From Ignavibacteriales bacterium (GTDB lineage Bacteria; Bacteroidota; Ignavibacteria; Ignavibacteriales; Melioribacteraceae): a stretch of DNA of 33,391 nt. The stretch lies in assembly GCA_016936095.1 (NCBI GenBank), contig JAFGPR010000146.1:1-33391 (forward strand), given 5' to 3'. A program made the position numbers and the translations under genes. Of this stretch, positions 15,503 to 26,242 are shown in pieces. The first letter of the stretch is position 1, and the number at the start of each line of letters is the position of its first letter. The notes under the pieces were generated by a model, which saw only the letters and a list, made by a program, of their open reading frames with translations, was not told the origin of the DNA and ran no database searches.

Positions 15503-16132
15503 TTATTTAAATGCATTTATAACAACAAACGAACCTTCACCAAAACCTTCTTTAACGGGTTCAATCCCCTTTATTTCATTCAACATATTAAAAATTGTTT
15601 GAGAAAAAGAAAAATTTTTAAAACCTACACCCTTCATAACTGATACAACTTCATTTGTTGAATAAAAAGTTGCATCTTTATAGAAGACACTTTCATCCTT
15701 GTATAATTGATACATTTTACCTATTGGACTATCACTGTCGATAAATCCAACAATTATTGAACCCCCTTTTTTTATAATTCGGTATGCCTCATTAAAAGTT
15801 TTTTCTAAATCGTCAACAAAACAAATGGTGGTTACTAATAAGGCAAAATCAAATTTTGAATCTTCAATTGGAAGATTTTCCGCTAAACCATCTACTACTT
15901 CAATTCCTCGTTGTTTAGCAATTTCTCTCATTTTCTCAGATGGTTCAACTCCGAATTTTATACCCAGTGGTTGAGAAAATAAACCACTTCCAACACCAAT
16001 TTCAATACCATTATTACTTTGAGGTATTTTTTCTTTGACAGCTTGTAACTCCGATAAATAAGCAAATTCATTTATCTTGAACCAATCTTCATATTGGTGG
16101 GTATGTTCGTCGAAAGGTTTTGTTTTTGCCAA
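15503..16132 (-). CDS. Class I SAM-dependent methyltransferase, partner of the KaiC-like ATPase
   Basis: 209 residues from a TTG start. The start is chosen because AGGAG sits exactly 8 bases upstream of TTG 16132, while the in-frame GTG at 16141 overlaps the AGGAG itself. The N-terminus (FDEHTHQYEDWFKINEFAY) and motif I GIEIGVGSGLFSQPLGIKFGVEPS, followed by AENLPIEDSKFDFALLVTTICFVDD and GGSIIVGFIDSDSPIGKMY, characterise a distinct methyltransferase subfamily of anaerobes and archaea. I recall it but cannot name a substrate. It is 49 bases after a KaiC/RAD55-like ATPase gene on the same strand, so the two probably form an operon. Function unknown. Confidence 0.85.
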   Translation of the reverse strand: MAKTKPFDEHTHQYEDWFKINEFAYLSELQAVKEKIPQSNNGIEIGVGSGLFSQPLGIKFGVEPSEKMREIAKQRGIEVVDGLAENLPIEDSKFDFALLVTTICFVDDLEKTFNEAYRIIKKGGSIIVGFIDSDSPIGKMYQLYKDESVFYKDATFYSTNEVVSVMKGVGFKNFSFSQTIFNMLNEIKGIEPVKEGFGEGSFVVINAFK

Positions 16133-16140
16133 AATTTTCA

Positions 16141-16145
16141 CTCCT
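16141..16145 (-). promoter_or_regulatory. Shine-Dalgarno that selects a TTG start
   Basis: AGGAG on the minus strand, 8 bases upstream of the TTG at 16132. The GTG at 16139-16141 shares its last base with this site and so cannot be the start. Confidence 0.65.
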
Positions 16146-16180
16146 TTTTAAATTTTTATTAAAATATTTACAATTTCAAG

Positions 16181-16933
16181 TTAGATATTTTTTATCTCTT
16201 TTATCTTTCTTTTTCTAGTACTCTCTGCAATTTTTTTAATTTCCATAAGCATTTCTTCGGATATCGGAACTTCAATTTCTTCGCCAGAAAACAATGCATC
16301 TTTCATTCTTACAATTCGAAGGAATAAACGTAGCGGTTCAACCATACGTGTAAACATCAAGTTATCAGCTTTATCTTCCAATATTTTTATTTCTTTTTCG
16401 TAAGCGCTAGTACTGACAGCAAATGTATATGTTTTGCTTTTATCCTTCTCGATAATATCTTCTAAATTACTTAAAGTTGCTTTACTATATTTGTCTGAGA
16501 AAAGTAGTAAATTAAGAGCTGATCCAAATACCATAATACCTTTTTCGTTTTTAGTAAGCATATTTTCAGCAACCTTAACAGTATCATTCCAAACTTCTGG
16601 TTTCACCAAATTTGCTTGTAGAATATTATCATTCAAAATGTTATAATTACTTATAGTGGGTTCAAACTGAATAAATACAATTTTGTCAGAATAATCATTT
16701 AAATCAATATTGTAAAGTTTTTGCATTGCGGTTATCATTAGTTCTGCTTTTGGGTACTGTAATGGAATTGAAATTAACGCTCCACCCTCTTTCAGCCAGG
16801 CAGCAACAAATGCAAATTCCACAAGCGGTTTGCCCGTTCCGCCGGGTCCAGTAATAAGTGTGGATGTATTTAAAGAGATTCCTTCAGGGATTAAATTATC
16901 TAACCAATCTACATTTATTTTCAGTTTACTCAT
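16181..16933 (-). CDS. KaiC/RAD55-like RecA-fold ATPase with altered Walker motifs
   Basis: 250 residues of one RecA/KaiC-type domain. The Walker A region is STLITGPGGTGKP (about 24-36): Gly-Lys is kept, but the usual Thr/Ser is Pro36. The Walker B strand reads GIMVFGSALN (about 132-141), with Gly where the Asp of hhhhD is expected. KaiC-like context is retained: an N-terminal LIPEGI element, GGALISIPLQYP after the first helix, and a VEPLRLFLRIVRMKD closing strand with a charged tail. ATP hydrolysis is therefore doubtful, and a regulatory or binding role is possible; in my recollection GKP occurs in a whole subfamily, so it is not a random mutation. ATG is preceded by GGAGG. It is the first gene of a unit with a methyltransferase. 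Confidence 0.8.
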   Translation of the reverse strand: MSKLKINVDWLDNLIPEGISLNTSTLITGPGGTGKPLVEFAFVAAWLKEGGALISIPLQYPKAELMITAMQKLYNIDLNDYSDKIVFIQFEPTISNYNILNDNILQANLVKPEVWNDTVKVAENMLTKNEKGIMVFGSALNLLLFSDKYSKATLSNLEDIIEKDKSKTYTFAVSTSAYEKEIKILEDKADNLMFTRMVEPLRLFLRIVRMKDALFSGEEIEVPISEEMLMEIKKIAESTRKRKIKEIKNI

Positions 16934-17100
16934 TTTTTACCTCCATAAAAATTTTTTTACTCTTATATTTCTTAATATGATAAAAATTTTTTTTATTACT
17001 TTTAAAATTACAAAAATGTTTTTATTATATTTTCGTATTAGAAGCCAAATTTATTCTTCTCAGAATGTTATATAAAAATATAAGTTAATTTTTTTTTAAT

Positions 17101-17637
17101 ATGAAAAAAGTGTTTATCATTTCCTTTTTTATTGTAATAACCTCAGAAATATTTTCGCAGTATAATTTTTGTGATAATCATTCTATAGATTCTAATAATA
17201 CACACCAAGAAAAAAATTATAGTCTTTATACGCAGTTCCTTGGTGGAGTGATAACAGGATTAGCAATTGCACTTCCATTTAATATGTTTGCAAAAGATAA
17301 TTTTTCTGATATATCTGATAAATTTACATATATGTATCTTGGCTATACATTAGGTTCTACAATTGGGATTTGCCTTTTCTCAAACGAGCTGGATTTTTCT
17401 TCAGGACTTCTCACACTATTAGGTTCAGGAATAGGTGGTGTGATTGGCTATTTTACAAATAGCGTGGGATTAGCATTACTTTTTCCTCCCGCCTTTGGAC
17501 TTGCATTCAATAATTATTTTACTCCAAATAAATACGATAATTCGAATGGATTCAGTTTTAAGGTAACAGAATTATCACAAATCATTCCTAATAACAATAA
17601 CCTGATGTATCAATTAAATTTTTCGTATGGATTTTAA
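17101..17637 (+). CDS. Predicted secreted or membrane protein, unknown function
   Basis: 178 residues. It begins with a signal-like segment (MKKVFIISFFIVITSEIFSQ, cleavage likely after Gln20), then a polar Asn/His/Ser stretch. Three glycine-rich hydrophobic segments follow (about 45-65, 78-97, 108-145), with GxxxG-like spacing (GLLTLLGSGIGGVIGYF) that favours helix or strand packing. It ends in MYQLNFSYGF: alternating hydrophobic residues and a terminal Phe resemble an outer-membrane beta-barrel signal, but the segments are also hydrophobic enough for inner-membrane helices. No known family is recognised. A TTTTTTTTTAAT run directly precedes the ATG and there is no Shine-Dalgarno. No neighbour in the same unit. 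Confidence 0.7.
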   Translation: MKKVFIISFFIVITSEIFSQYNFCDNHSIDSNNTHQEKNYSLYTQFLGGVITGLAIALPFNMFAKDNFSDISDKFTYMYLGYTLGSTIGICLFSNELDFSSGLLTLLGSGIGGVIGYFTNSVGLALLFPPAFGLAFNNYFTPNKYDNSNGFSFKVTELSQIIPNNNNLMYQLNFSYGF

Positions 17638-17927
17638 TTTCAATATGTTTTTATCAGATCAAAATGAAAAAAGATATTTGGAGTTGCTGGGTCAACAAAA
17701 AAATTTTTTACACAATTAATTTTTAACTCAGAATTCACAGAGGTGCTACAAAAGTAGATAATAATTAACTCAAATACTCTTGAACAATCTCCTCTGAATT
17801 AACTAAAACCTAAACGACTGCTAATAAAATTTCACAAGTACCCGGTGTTAGAGACCAACTAAAGTCAATTCGGGTTAGGCAAAACGTAGCTGGGTACCCG
17901 CTGTTAGTTAAAGTGTCTAACCTTTTC
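17638..17927. other. Non-coding stretch with a 14-base direct repeat
   Basis: No convincing gene is present. GTACCCGGTGTTAG (17838-17851) and GTACCCGCTGTTAG (17894-17907) are direct repeats 56 bases apart, with one mismatch. GGTTAGGC (17873-17880) and GTCTAACC (17915-17922) form an imperfect inverted pair around the second copy. The base composition is less AT-rich than the surroundings. This may be a structured element or a recombination scar. Confidence 0.5.
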
Positions 17928-18389
17928 CTATTTCGCTCCAAATTCTAATAATAATTTCCGAATCTCTTGGTCCGTTTGGTCAATTGAGTCTTCCGGAGTT
18001 AAACTTAAAATATTTGCTGGGAATTCTCTATATGGAGGGTAGCAATTATCAATAAGAGCATTCGGATCAGCACCATTTTCTAATAGTACTTTAATAATTT
18101 CAATTTTTTTGGTTTTTACAGCATTCACTAGAGGAGTTTCAAATTCAAAGCGATTTGTAATACTTGTATTACATTTTAATTGATAGTTTACATTAGCACC
18201 TAAGTCTATTAGTAATTTAATTAAGGAGGGAGGAATATTATAATTCGTTGCAATAAAATAACTCGTTAGTTCCAGTAAAACTGTTCGATTATTTTCATCG
18301 AGTTCATCTATGTTTGTTCCCCTTTTTAGAAGTGAAAGTATTTTTTTAGTATCACCTTTATATACGGCTTTTCTTAATTTTGATTCCAT
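17928..18389 (-). CDS. Ankyrin-repeat protein
   Basis: 153 residues, probably cytoplasmic (no signal peptide). Ankyrin units are visible: residues 5-36 (RKAVYKGDTKKILSLLKRGTNIDELDENN), about 57-75 (LIKLLIDLGANVNYQ) and about 85-117 (ETPLVNAVKTKKIEIIKVLLENGADPNAL), with a degenerate last helix pair ending in LLLEFGAK. Such domains bind other proteins. Solitary short ankyrin proteins are often immunity-like or regulatory, but nothing here shows a partner. ATG is preceded by AAGGAG. The gene sits alone in a sparsely coding stretch upstream of the dnaN cluster, flanked by non-coding DNA on both sides, which fits a late arrival; this is inference. Confidence 0.88.
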   Translation of the reverse strand: MESKLRKAVYKGDTKKILSLLKRGTNIDELDENNRTVLLELTSYFIATNYNIPPSLIKLLIDLGANVNYQLKCNTSITNRFEFETPLVNAVKTKKIEIIKVLLENGADPNALIDNCYPPYREFPANILSLTPEDSIDQTDQEIRKLLLEFGAK

Positions 18390-18528
18390 GATTTTATACT
18401 CCTTATCTCGCTAAAAAAAAAGATAATTCGCCAATTCACGCAATGGTTGGTTTATTAAAAGTTTCTGGAACGAAATGCAAAAAATCTGGGAAAAATCAAC
18501 AATATTTTTTCCTCATAAACCCTATTAT

Positions 18529-18556
18529 GTTGTGAACCTGCAAAGCGAACCTGGCA
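18529..18556. repeat. Short GAACCTG direct repeat, possible palindrome remnant
   Basis: GAACCTGcaaagcGAACCTGgcag repeats GAACCTG at a 13-base period in the gap right of the ankyrin gene. AACCTGGCAG is half of an AACCTGGCAGGTT-type palindrome that I recall as dispersed in related genomes, but only half is present here. Confidence 0.35.
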
Positions 18557-18589
18557 GAATTATTGACATTAGGACATAGTATCCTTTAT

Positions 18590-18760
18590 TTATTTTAGCA
18601 ATCTAAAATTTGATGTCGCAAGAAGACCAATTCCAACAATACCGATTATCGCACTTGTGGATGAAGGAAGAATTCCTAAAAACAACAAAATTGCAGAAGT
18701 CAATGCGATGATAAGCCCTGCTATAAATAAAATAATACTTATTTTTCTTTCTTTTTCCAT
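18590..18760 (-). CDS. Small two-helix membrane protein (56 residues)
   Basis: Read directly from the minus strand: a charged start MEKERK, a first hydrophobic helix (about 7-31, ISIILFIAGLIIALTSAI then LLFLGIL), a PSSTS turn, a second hydrophobic helix (about 37-49, AIIGIVGIGLLAT) and a short basic end NFRLLK. The charge pattern and clean frame from ATG to TAA support a real gene in an otherwise empty gap. There is no strong Shine-Dalgarno, as is true for several genes here. It has no family I can name; small helical-hairpin proteins like this usually associate with larger membrane complexes. It lies divergent from dnaN, about 425 bases upstream. Confidence 0.6.
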   Translation of the reverse strand: MEKERKISIILFIAGLIIALTSAILLFLGILPSSTSAIIGIVGIGLLATSNFRLLK

Positions 18761-19184
18761 AGGGTCAAATTAGTATAAAATCAATAATTTTTTCATACAA
18801 AAAAGCTCCTAGTAATATTTTATCCAACTTATTCTATTCACAAATTCGATTTAATTAATTCATAAATTCCATTATTTTTATAGCAAAACTACTAAATATT
18901 TTTTTAAAAAGTATTATTTTTTCCCTTTTTTCCTCCTGTATTCTACATTCTAAATTATCCATTCATAATTGACCATTATCCTATTAACCATTTTAAAAAA
19001 CTTTCTCTCACAATAAGGTTTTCTCAAATTCAGTCCTATGATTCAGTGAGGAAAAATTCCCTAAAATTAACGCTTTTTATTTCTTCAATAATATAAAAAC
19101 CTAATTATTTTATATTAATTATAGTTAAAAACATTGGTTAAAAGTATATTTTTTGCTATATTTTGATGTTAAATTGGAGAAAAA
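18761..19184. other. AT-rich intergenic region upstream of dnaN
   Basis: 424 bases without a gene. It contains long A/T runs and simple pyrimidine-rich word repeats around 18930-18985 (TTCTACATTCTAAATTATCCATTC and similar). One near-match to a DnaA box is CTATTCACA at 18834-18842 (one mismatch to TTATNCACA). The dnaN promoter must lie near the right end, where TATATTTTTTGC and TATATTTTG occur at about 19146-19162, followed by GGAG before the ATG. An origin function is possible but not demonstrated. Confidence 0.4.
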
Positions 19185-20318
19185 ATGGAATTTAAAGTTA
19201 ATAGTAAGGAATTAGAAAAACTTCTAACAAAAATTATCCCAGGTATTCCTCCTCGTACACCAGTAAATATTCTCGAAAACTTCCTTTTTGATATTTCTGA
19301 CGGTGTTTTAACTGTTTATGCAAGTGACATGGAGATGGTATTAAAATCTTCTATCAACGTCATTTGCGAAAGCAATAAACAAATTGTCGTTCCGGCAAAA
19401 TTATTTTATGACATTATTCGCAATCTTCCTGATGATACTCTGCATTTTACAATCAAGGACAATGGTAAGATGACTCTGAAAAGAGGAAAAAGCGAATATA
19501 CATTTAGCTACTTGCCGGGCGAGGACTTTCCTGAAATTCCTTCTTTCCCCGTAACTGATACTAACGAAGAAGATATACATGAAATTGTTATAAATGGTGT
19601 TGACCTTCAAGAGGCATTGGATAAAACAGTTTTTGCAATCAGTAAAGAAGAAATTCGTGCTGCAATGATGGGTGTTCTATTTGATTTTGCAAAAGATGGA
19701 ATACGATTCATTGCAACTGACGGACATAGATTATCTAAATATCACCACAAGGGATATAAACCGGATTTTGTCGATCAATATATTGTTCCAGAACGGGCAA
19801 TTAGTATTATTCTGAAAATCCTAAGTGAGAGGGATGTAAAAATTTTTCTTTCTAAAACTCACATTGAATTTAAACTTGATGATATGGAATTGATTACACG
19901 TTTAATTGGTAAGAAATATCCTGATTATAATACCGTAATCCCACTTGAGAATGAATTTGAAATGAAAATAAACACAAAGGAATTATTAGGTGTAGTTAAA
20001 AGAATGATTTTATTTTCAACTACCGGGTCAAGACGTGTTAAATTTTCTATCGAGCCTGATAATGTAGAGATTAGCGCTGAAGATGTTGAAGTTGGTACAT
20101 CGGGAAAAGAAAATATTCCCTGTTCATACAAAGGAGAGCCTTTAAGTATTGGTTTCAATACTCAGTATGTAAACGATATAACTAATCATATAACCGATCA
20201 AGAAGAAATTACATTTAAATTTAGTTCGCCGTCAAAAGCAGTGATAATTCAGCCTGTAAAAGCAAAGGAGAATGTTGATATCCTAATGCTTTTGATGCCA
20301 GTTCGACTGAATAATTAA
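19185..20318 (+). CDS. dnaN: DNA polymerase III beta subunit (sliding clamp)
   Basis: 377 residues, the usual length. The clamp encircles DNA and tethers the polymerase and many other factors. Recognisable parts are the N-terminal domain ending near 120 with SEYTFSYLPGEDFPEIP, the middle domain with TDGHRLSKYHHKGY, the KYPDYNTVIP segment of the third-domain boundary and the C-terminal tail ILMLLMPVRLN (the hydrophobic-groove MP[VM]R motif). ATG is preceded by GGAG nine bases upstream. It heads the plus-strand replication unit, and recF starts 1 base after its stop. Unusually, dnaA is not in front of it in this window. Confidence 0.97.
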   Translation: MEFKVNSKELEKLLTKIIPGIPPRTPVNILENFLFDISDGVLTVYASDMEMVLKSSINVICESNKQIVVPAKLFYDIIRNLPDDTLHFTIKDNGKMTLKRGKSEYTFSYLPGEDFPEIPSFPVTDTNEEDIHEIVINGVDLQEALDKTVFAISKEEIRAAMMGVLFDFAKDGIRFIATDGHRLSKYHHKGYKPDFVDQYIVPERAISIILKILSERDVKIFLSKTHIEFKLDDMELITRLIGKKYPDYNTVIPLENEFEMKINTKELLGVVKRMILFSTTGSRRVKFSIEPDNVEISAEDVEVGTSGKENIPCSYKGEPLSIGFNTQYVNDITNHITDQEEITFKFSSPSKAVIIQPVKAKENVDILMLLMPVRLNN

Positions 20319-20319
20319 A

Positions 20320-21432
20320 ATGAACCTAAGATTTCTTAAACTGATAAATTTTCGGTTACATAAAAATAGTTTTATTGAGTTCTCTGACAATTTGAATTAT
20401 ATCATAGGTGGGAATGGTCAAGGAAAGACATCCATACTCGAAGCAATTTATTATATCAGTACAACAAAGAGTTATATTGCTTCCTCTGATTATGAGGCTG
20501 TTTCCTTCAGCGAAAATTTTTTTGATATTGAAGGAACCGTTGACGATTTGACCGAAAATAAAGTTAAATTAAATTATAACGCATTAAGTAATAAAAAAGA
20601 AATAAATCTTAACGATAAAAATATTTACTCTGCCGCATCAATTATTGGAAAGTTTCCTATTGTTATTATTACTCAGTCCGATTACAAAATCACATTGGGT
20701 GCTCCGGCAGACAGACGAAAATTTATTGATTCTATAATTTCACAGGCAAGCGAAACTTACCTGAATCTTTTGCTTGAATACCAGAAGACACTTCGTCAGC
20801 GTTCTTCTTTGCTTAATCAAATTAAGGAAACCAATAATTCTGATTTGTTCAGGCAACTTGATGTTTGGACAGAAACATTGGTAAACAGAGGGACAGAAAT
20901 AGTTAAGCATAGATTAAAATTTATAAAATCGTTTAATGATTATATTACAGCTTGTTATAGTAAAATAATGAATGGTGCAGAAAAACCAATTATAAAATAC
21001 TCGTTCAACAACTGCGAAGATGAAGAAAAAGTTGAACCGGTTTTTGTCGAGGAGCTTGACAAATTACGAGAGCAGGAATTGAGGAGGGCTACTAATCTTG
21101 TCGGTCCACACAGAGATGATTTTCTTTTTTATGTTAACGATTACGAATTAAAATCATTCGGGTCGCAAGGACAAAATAAAACGTATCAGATTGCTTTGAA
21201 GTTTGGCCAGTTTTTTTTCCTGAAGGATGTGCTTGGTAAAACTCCTATGTTTTTAATGGATGATGTGTTTGGTGAACTTGATTCATATCGAGCAAATAAA
21301 ATTAGCGAATACTTAAATGAAATTGGTCAGGCATTTATCACGCTTACAGATTTTTCAAATTTCAGTCATTTAAACAAATCGGTAAACGATAAAATCATAA
21401 ATGTTACGAAAGGAAATGTTACCTATGTCTAA
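20320..21432 (+). CDS. recF: DNA replication and repair protein RecF
   Basis: 370 residues, an SMC-like ATPase that helps load RecA at gaps (RecFOR pathway). It has Walker A GGNGQGKTSILEAI (about 31-44), the RecF signature region GAPADRRKFID with FLNLLLEYQKTLRQR-like helix, the ABC-type signature surroundings KSFGSQGQNKT (about 282-292) and Walker B LMDDVFGELD (about 315-324). It starts one base after the dnaN stop and overlaps the next gene by 8 bases, so the three are translationally tight. Confidence 0.97.
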   Translation: MNLRFLKLINFRLHKNSFIEFSDNLNYIIGGNGQGKTSILEAIYYISTTKSYIASSDYEAVSFSENFFDIEGTVDDLTENKVKLNYNALSNKKEINLNDKNIYSAASIIGKFPIVIITQSDYKITLGAPADRRKFIDSIISQASETYLNLLLEYQKTLRQRSSLLNQIKETNNSDLFRQLDVWTETLVNRGTEIVKHRLKFIKSFNDYITACYSKIMNGAEKPIIKYSFNNCEDEEKVEPVFVEELDKLREQELRRATNLVGPHRDDFLFYVNDYELKSFGSQGQNKTYQIALKFGQFFFLKDVLGKTPMFLMDDVFGELDSYRANKISEYLNEIGQAFITLTDFSNFSHLNKSVNDKIINVTKGNVTYV

Positions 21433-21709
21433 GTACAAAAGCATTGGTGACATTCTGGATAATGAAAACGATTTCAAAAAATTTAGGGAAATTTTAAAAG
21501 AGAGTGAAATATTAAACACTTTTATCTCGCTCTTCCCGGATCTGAAGAAAATTGCTAAGCCTGTAAGGATTGAGAAAAATGTTCTTTATTTACGTGTTGA
21601 AAATTCTGTATGGCGAAGTGAATTGCACATTAAACAGAAAATGCTAATTGAAAAAGTTAATGAACATTACCGAAAAAATATACTTAAATCAATAAAATTT
21701 GTATCGTAA
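21425..21709 (+). CDS. dciA: DUF721 protein, DciA-like helicase loader
   Basis: 94 residues from the ATG at 21425, which overlaps the recF stop by 8 bases and has AAGGAA about 9-10 bases upstream. An in-frame ATG at 21401 would add 8 residues with no better site. The sequence has the DUF721 pattern: a helix KKFREILKESEILNTF, a beta element VRIEKNVLYLRVENSVWRSELHIKQKMLIEKVNEHY and a final IKFVS strand. DUF721/DciA proteins load or assist the replicative helicase DnaB in bacteria without DnaC/DnaI. Position between recF and gyrB is the classical context for this family. Function is transferred from the family. Confidence 0.85.
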   Translation: MSKYKSIGDILDNENDFKKFREILKESEILNTFISLFPDLKKIAKPVRIEKNVLYLRVENSVWRSELHIKQKMLIEKVNEHYRKNILKSIKFVS

Positions 21710-23722
<2,013 letters not shown>

Positions 23723-23761
23723 TTAAATTAATTTGTAATAAAAACTTAATGAATAAAAATT

Positions 23762-26209
23762 ATGACAACACTTTTTGAAAAAGTTATTCCCGTTTCACTT
23801 GAAGAGGAGATGAAATCTTCTTATATAGATTATGCAATGTCGGTTATAGTTGCAAGAGCATTACCCGATGTCCGTGACGGATTGAAACCCGTTCATCGCC
23901 GCGTATTATATGGAATGCATGAACTTGGGCTTGCACATAATAAACCTTATAAAAAATCTGCGAGAATTGTCGGAGAGGTGCTTGGTAAATACCATCCTCA
24001 CGGTGATACGGCAGTTTACGATACAATGGTTAGAATGGTTCAAGATTTTTCATTGCGTAATCCCTTGGTCGATGGGCAAGGAAACTTCGGCTCCGTTGAT
24101 GGCGATTCTCCAGCAGCAATGCGATACACAGAGGCAAGACTGGCAAAAATTGCACAAGAGATGTTGAAAGATCTTGATAAGAATACTGTTGAGTTTGTTC
24201 CAAACTTTGATGAATCTCTTCAAGAGCCAACAGTCTTACCTGCTTATTTACCAAATCTATTAATAAATGGTTCAAGTGGTATTGCAGTCGGTATGGCAAC
24301 TAACATCCCTCCGCACAACTTAAATGAAATTGTTGATGGGGTTATCGCAATTATTGACAAACCTGATATTCCAGTTGAAGGATTATTGAAATACGTAATT
24401 GCGCCGGACTTTCCAACAGCAGGAATTATTTTCGGCTATGATGGTGTTAAGTCGGCATATCTAACAGGAAGGGGTAGGATTGTAATTAGAGCAAAAGCGA
24501 ATATTGAAACTCTGAAGAACAGCAGAGAAAATATTATTATCACCGAACTGCCATATCAGGTAAACAAAGCGATTCTAATAGAAAAAATTGCTGAACTTGT
24601 TCGCGAGGGAAAGATTGAAGGTATCTCAAATATCCGAGATGAATCTGACCGTGACGGAATGAGAGTAGTTATTGAATTGAAAAGAGATGCTCAGGCAGAA
24701 GTAATATTAAATCAACTTTTCAAGCATACAAGAATGCAGGAAACCTTTGGTGTAATAATGCTTGCTTTGGTTGATGGTGTTCCTAAAGTTTTGAACTTGA
24801 AGGAAATTATGGAACACTTCATCAAACATAGAATGGATGTATTAGTTCGTAGAACGAAATTTGAACTTGATGCAGCAGAAAAAAGAGCACATATACTCGA
24901 AGGATATATAATTGCCCTCGATAATATTGACGAGGTTATTGAAACCATTAAATCTTCTAAAGATGTCGAGACTGCAAAAACAAGATTAATGAAACGTTTC
25001 AAGTTATCTGAGATTCAGGCAAAAGCAATTTTGGATATGCGTCTTCAAAGATTAACCGGACTAGAAAGAAAAAAAATTGAACTTGAATATAAAGAAATCA
25101 TTAAGTTAATTGAAAAATTGCGCGGCATTCTTGAAAGCGAAAAGAAACGTTATCAAATAATCAAAACTGAACTTCTTGAAATAAAAGAAAAATATGGAAC
25201 ACCGCGATTAACTGAGTTGATAAAAGATTTTAAAGATTTTTCACTTGAAGATACTATAGCCGAAGAAGATGTTGTAGTTACAATTTCGCATAGTGGTTTT
25301 ATCAAGAGATTCCCTGTCAGTGGCTATCGTAAACAGGCACGAGGCGGCAGAGGTGTTACTGGTGCTACCACGAAAGAAGATGATTTTATCGAGCATATGT
25401 TTATTGCTTCTACTCACCATTATATAATGGTCTTCACAGATCAAGGCAGAGGATATTGGTTGAAAGTATACGAACTACCCGAAGGGGGACGTGCTACGCG
25501 TGGAAGAGCATTACAAAATTTAATCGAAAAAGACAAGAATGAAAAAATTACTGCCTTTGTATCTGTCAAAGAATTTACTGACGATAAATATCTCTTTATG
25601 ATTACAGAAAAAGGAACCGTTAAGAAAACAGTTTTATCTGCTTATGGCAATGTTAGAAGAGGTGGAATAAATGCAATTAATATTGTAAAAGGTGATAAGT
25701 TGATAGAGGTCGGAATGACTGATGGTAGCAACGATATAATTCTCGGAACTAAGAATGGAATGGCAATAAGATTTAAAGAAAAGGATGTTCGTGATATGGG
25801 CAGAACTTCAACAGGTGTTAGAGGTATTAGGTTGGGTAAAAATGATAAAGTAGTAGGTGGTGTAGTTGTCCGTAGAAGCGCAACATTATTATCCGTCACC
25901 GATAAAGGCCACGGGAAACGAAGCGATATAAGCGATTATAGATTAACCAAACGCGGTGGTAAAGGCGTCATTACCATCAAGACTGATACAAAGAATGGTA
26001 ATTTAATTGCTTTAATGGAGGTACATGATCAAGATGAATTAGTAGTTGTTACTACCAAAGGTATGGCTATTAAGCAAAGTGTAAAGGATGTTCGTGTTAC
26101 GGGCAGAAATACACTCGGAGTTAGAATAATAAGATTGAAAGAAAACGACTCAATAGCAGATATAGCAAAAGTAATTCCTGAAGATTCATCTGTTGAAAAT
26201 GGGGAATAA
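23762..26209 (+). CDS. gyrA: DNA gyrase subunit A
   Basis: 815 residues. The active-site Tyr is at 122 in AMRYTEARL, the same numbering as E. coli. The quinolone region has Thr83 and Asp87 ([10 protein letters not shown]), so position 83 is Thr rather than Ser, a normal variant. The GyrA box QARGGRG near residue 525 marks the C-terminal beta-propeller that wraps DNA and distinguishes gyrase from ParC/topo IV. Blade repeats follow ([33 protein letters not shown]). The C-terminus lacks a long acidic tail but ends in Glu residues. Forms the gyrase heterotetramer with GyrB encoded immediately upstream. Confidence 0.97.
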   Translation: MTTLFEKVIPVSLEEEMKSSYIDYAMSVIVARALPDVRDGLKPVHRRVLYGMHELGLAHNKPYKKSARIVGEVLGKYHPHGDTAVYDTMVRMVQDFSLRNPLVDGQGNFGSVDGDSPAAMRYTEARLAKIAQEMLKDLDKNTVEFVPNFDESLQEPTVLPAYLPNLLINGSSGIAVGMATNIPPHNLNEIVDGVIAIIDKPDIPVEGLLKYVIAPDFPTAGIIFGYDGVKSAYLTGRGRIVIRAKANIETLKNSRENIIITELPYQVNKAILIEKIAELVREGKIEGISNIRDESDRDGMRVVIELKRDAQAEVILNQLFKHTRMQETFGVIMLALVDGVPKVLNLKEIMEHFIKHRMDVLVRRTKFELDAAEKRAHILEGYIIALDNIDEVIETIKSSKDVETAKTRLMKRFKLSEIQAKAILDMRLQRLTGLERKKIELEYKEIIKLIEKLRGILESEKKRYQIIKTELLEIKEKYGTPRLTELIKDFKDFSLEDTIAEEDVVVTISHSGFIKRFPVSGYRKQARGGRGVTGATTKEDDFIEHMFIASTHHYIMVFTDQGRGYWLKVYELPEGGRATRGRALQNLIEKDKNEKITAFVSVKEFTDDKYLFMITEKGTVKKTVLSAYGNVRRGGINAINIVKGDKLIEVGMTDGSNDIILGTKNGMAIRFKEKDVRDMGRTSTGVRGIRLGKNDKVVGGVVVRRSATLLSVTDKGHGKRSDISDYRLTKRGGKGVITIKTDTKNGNLIALMEVHDQDELVVVTTKGMAIKQSVKDVRVTGRNTLGVRIIRLKENDSIADIAKVIPEDSSVENGE

Positions 26210-26242
26210 TTAATTAATTACATAAATATAGGATTAGAATTT

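Noticed and set aside
17871-17922. Integron attC site
   Set aside because: GTTAGGC and GTCTAAC match the GTTRRRY/RYYYAAC core words, but they are in the order expected for a palindrome rather than an attC after the ankyrin gene. The inner L boxes are missing and there is no integrase or second site.
17928-18389. Toxin-antitoxin or polymorphic-toxin immunity gene
   Set aside because: Short ankyrin proteins can be immunity factors, but no toxin gene or toxin fragment is visible on either side.
18820-18842. DnaA-box cluster
   Set aside because: Only near-matches (TTATCCAAC, CTATTCACA) occur, with no perfect TTATNCACA and no tight cluster, so I do not call an origin.
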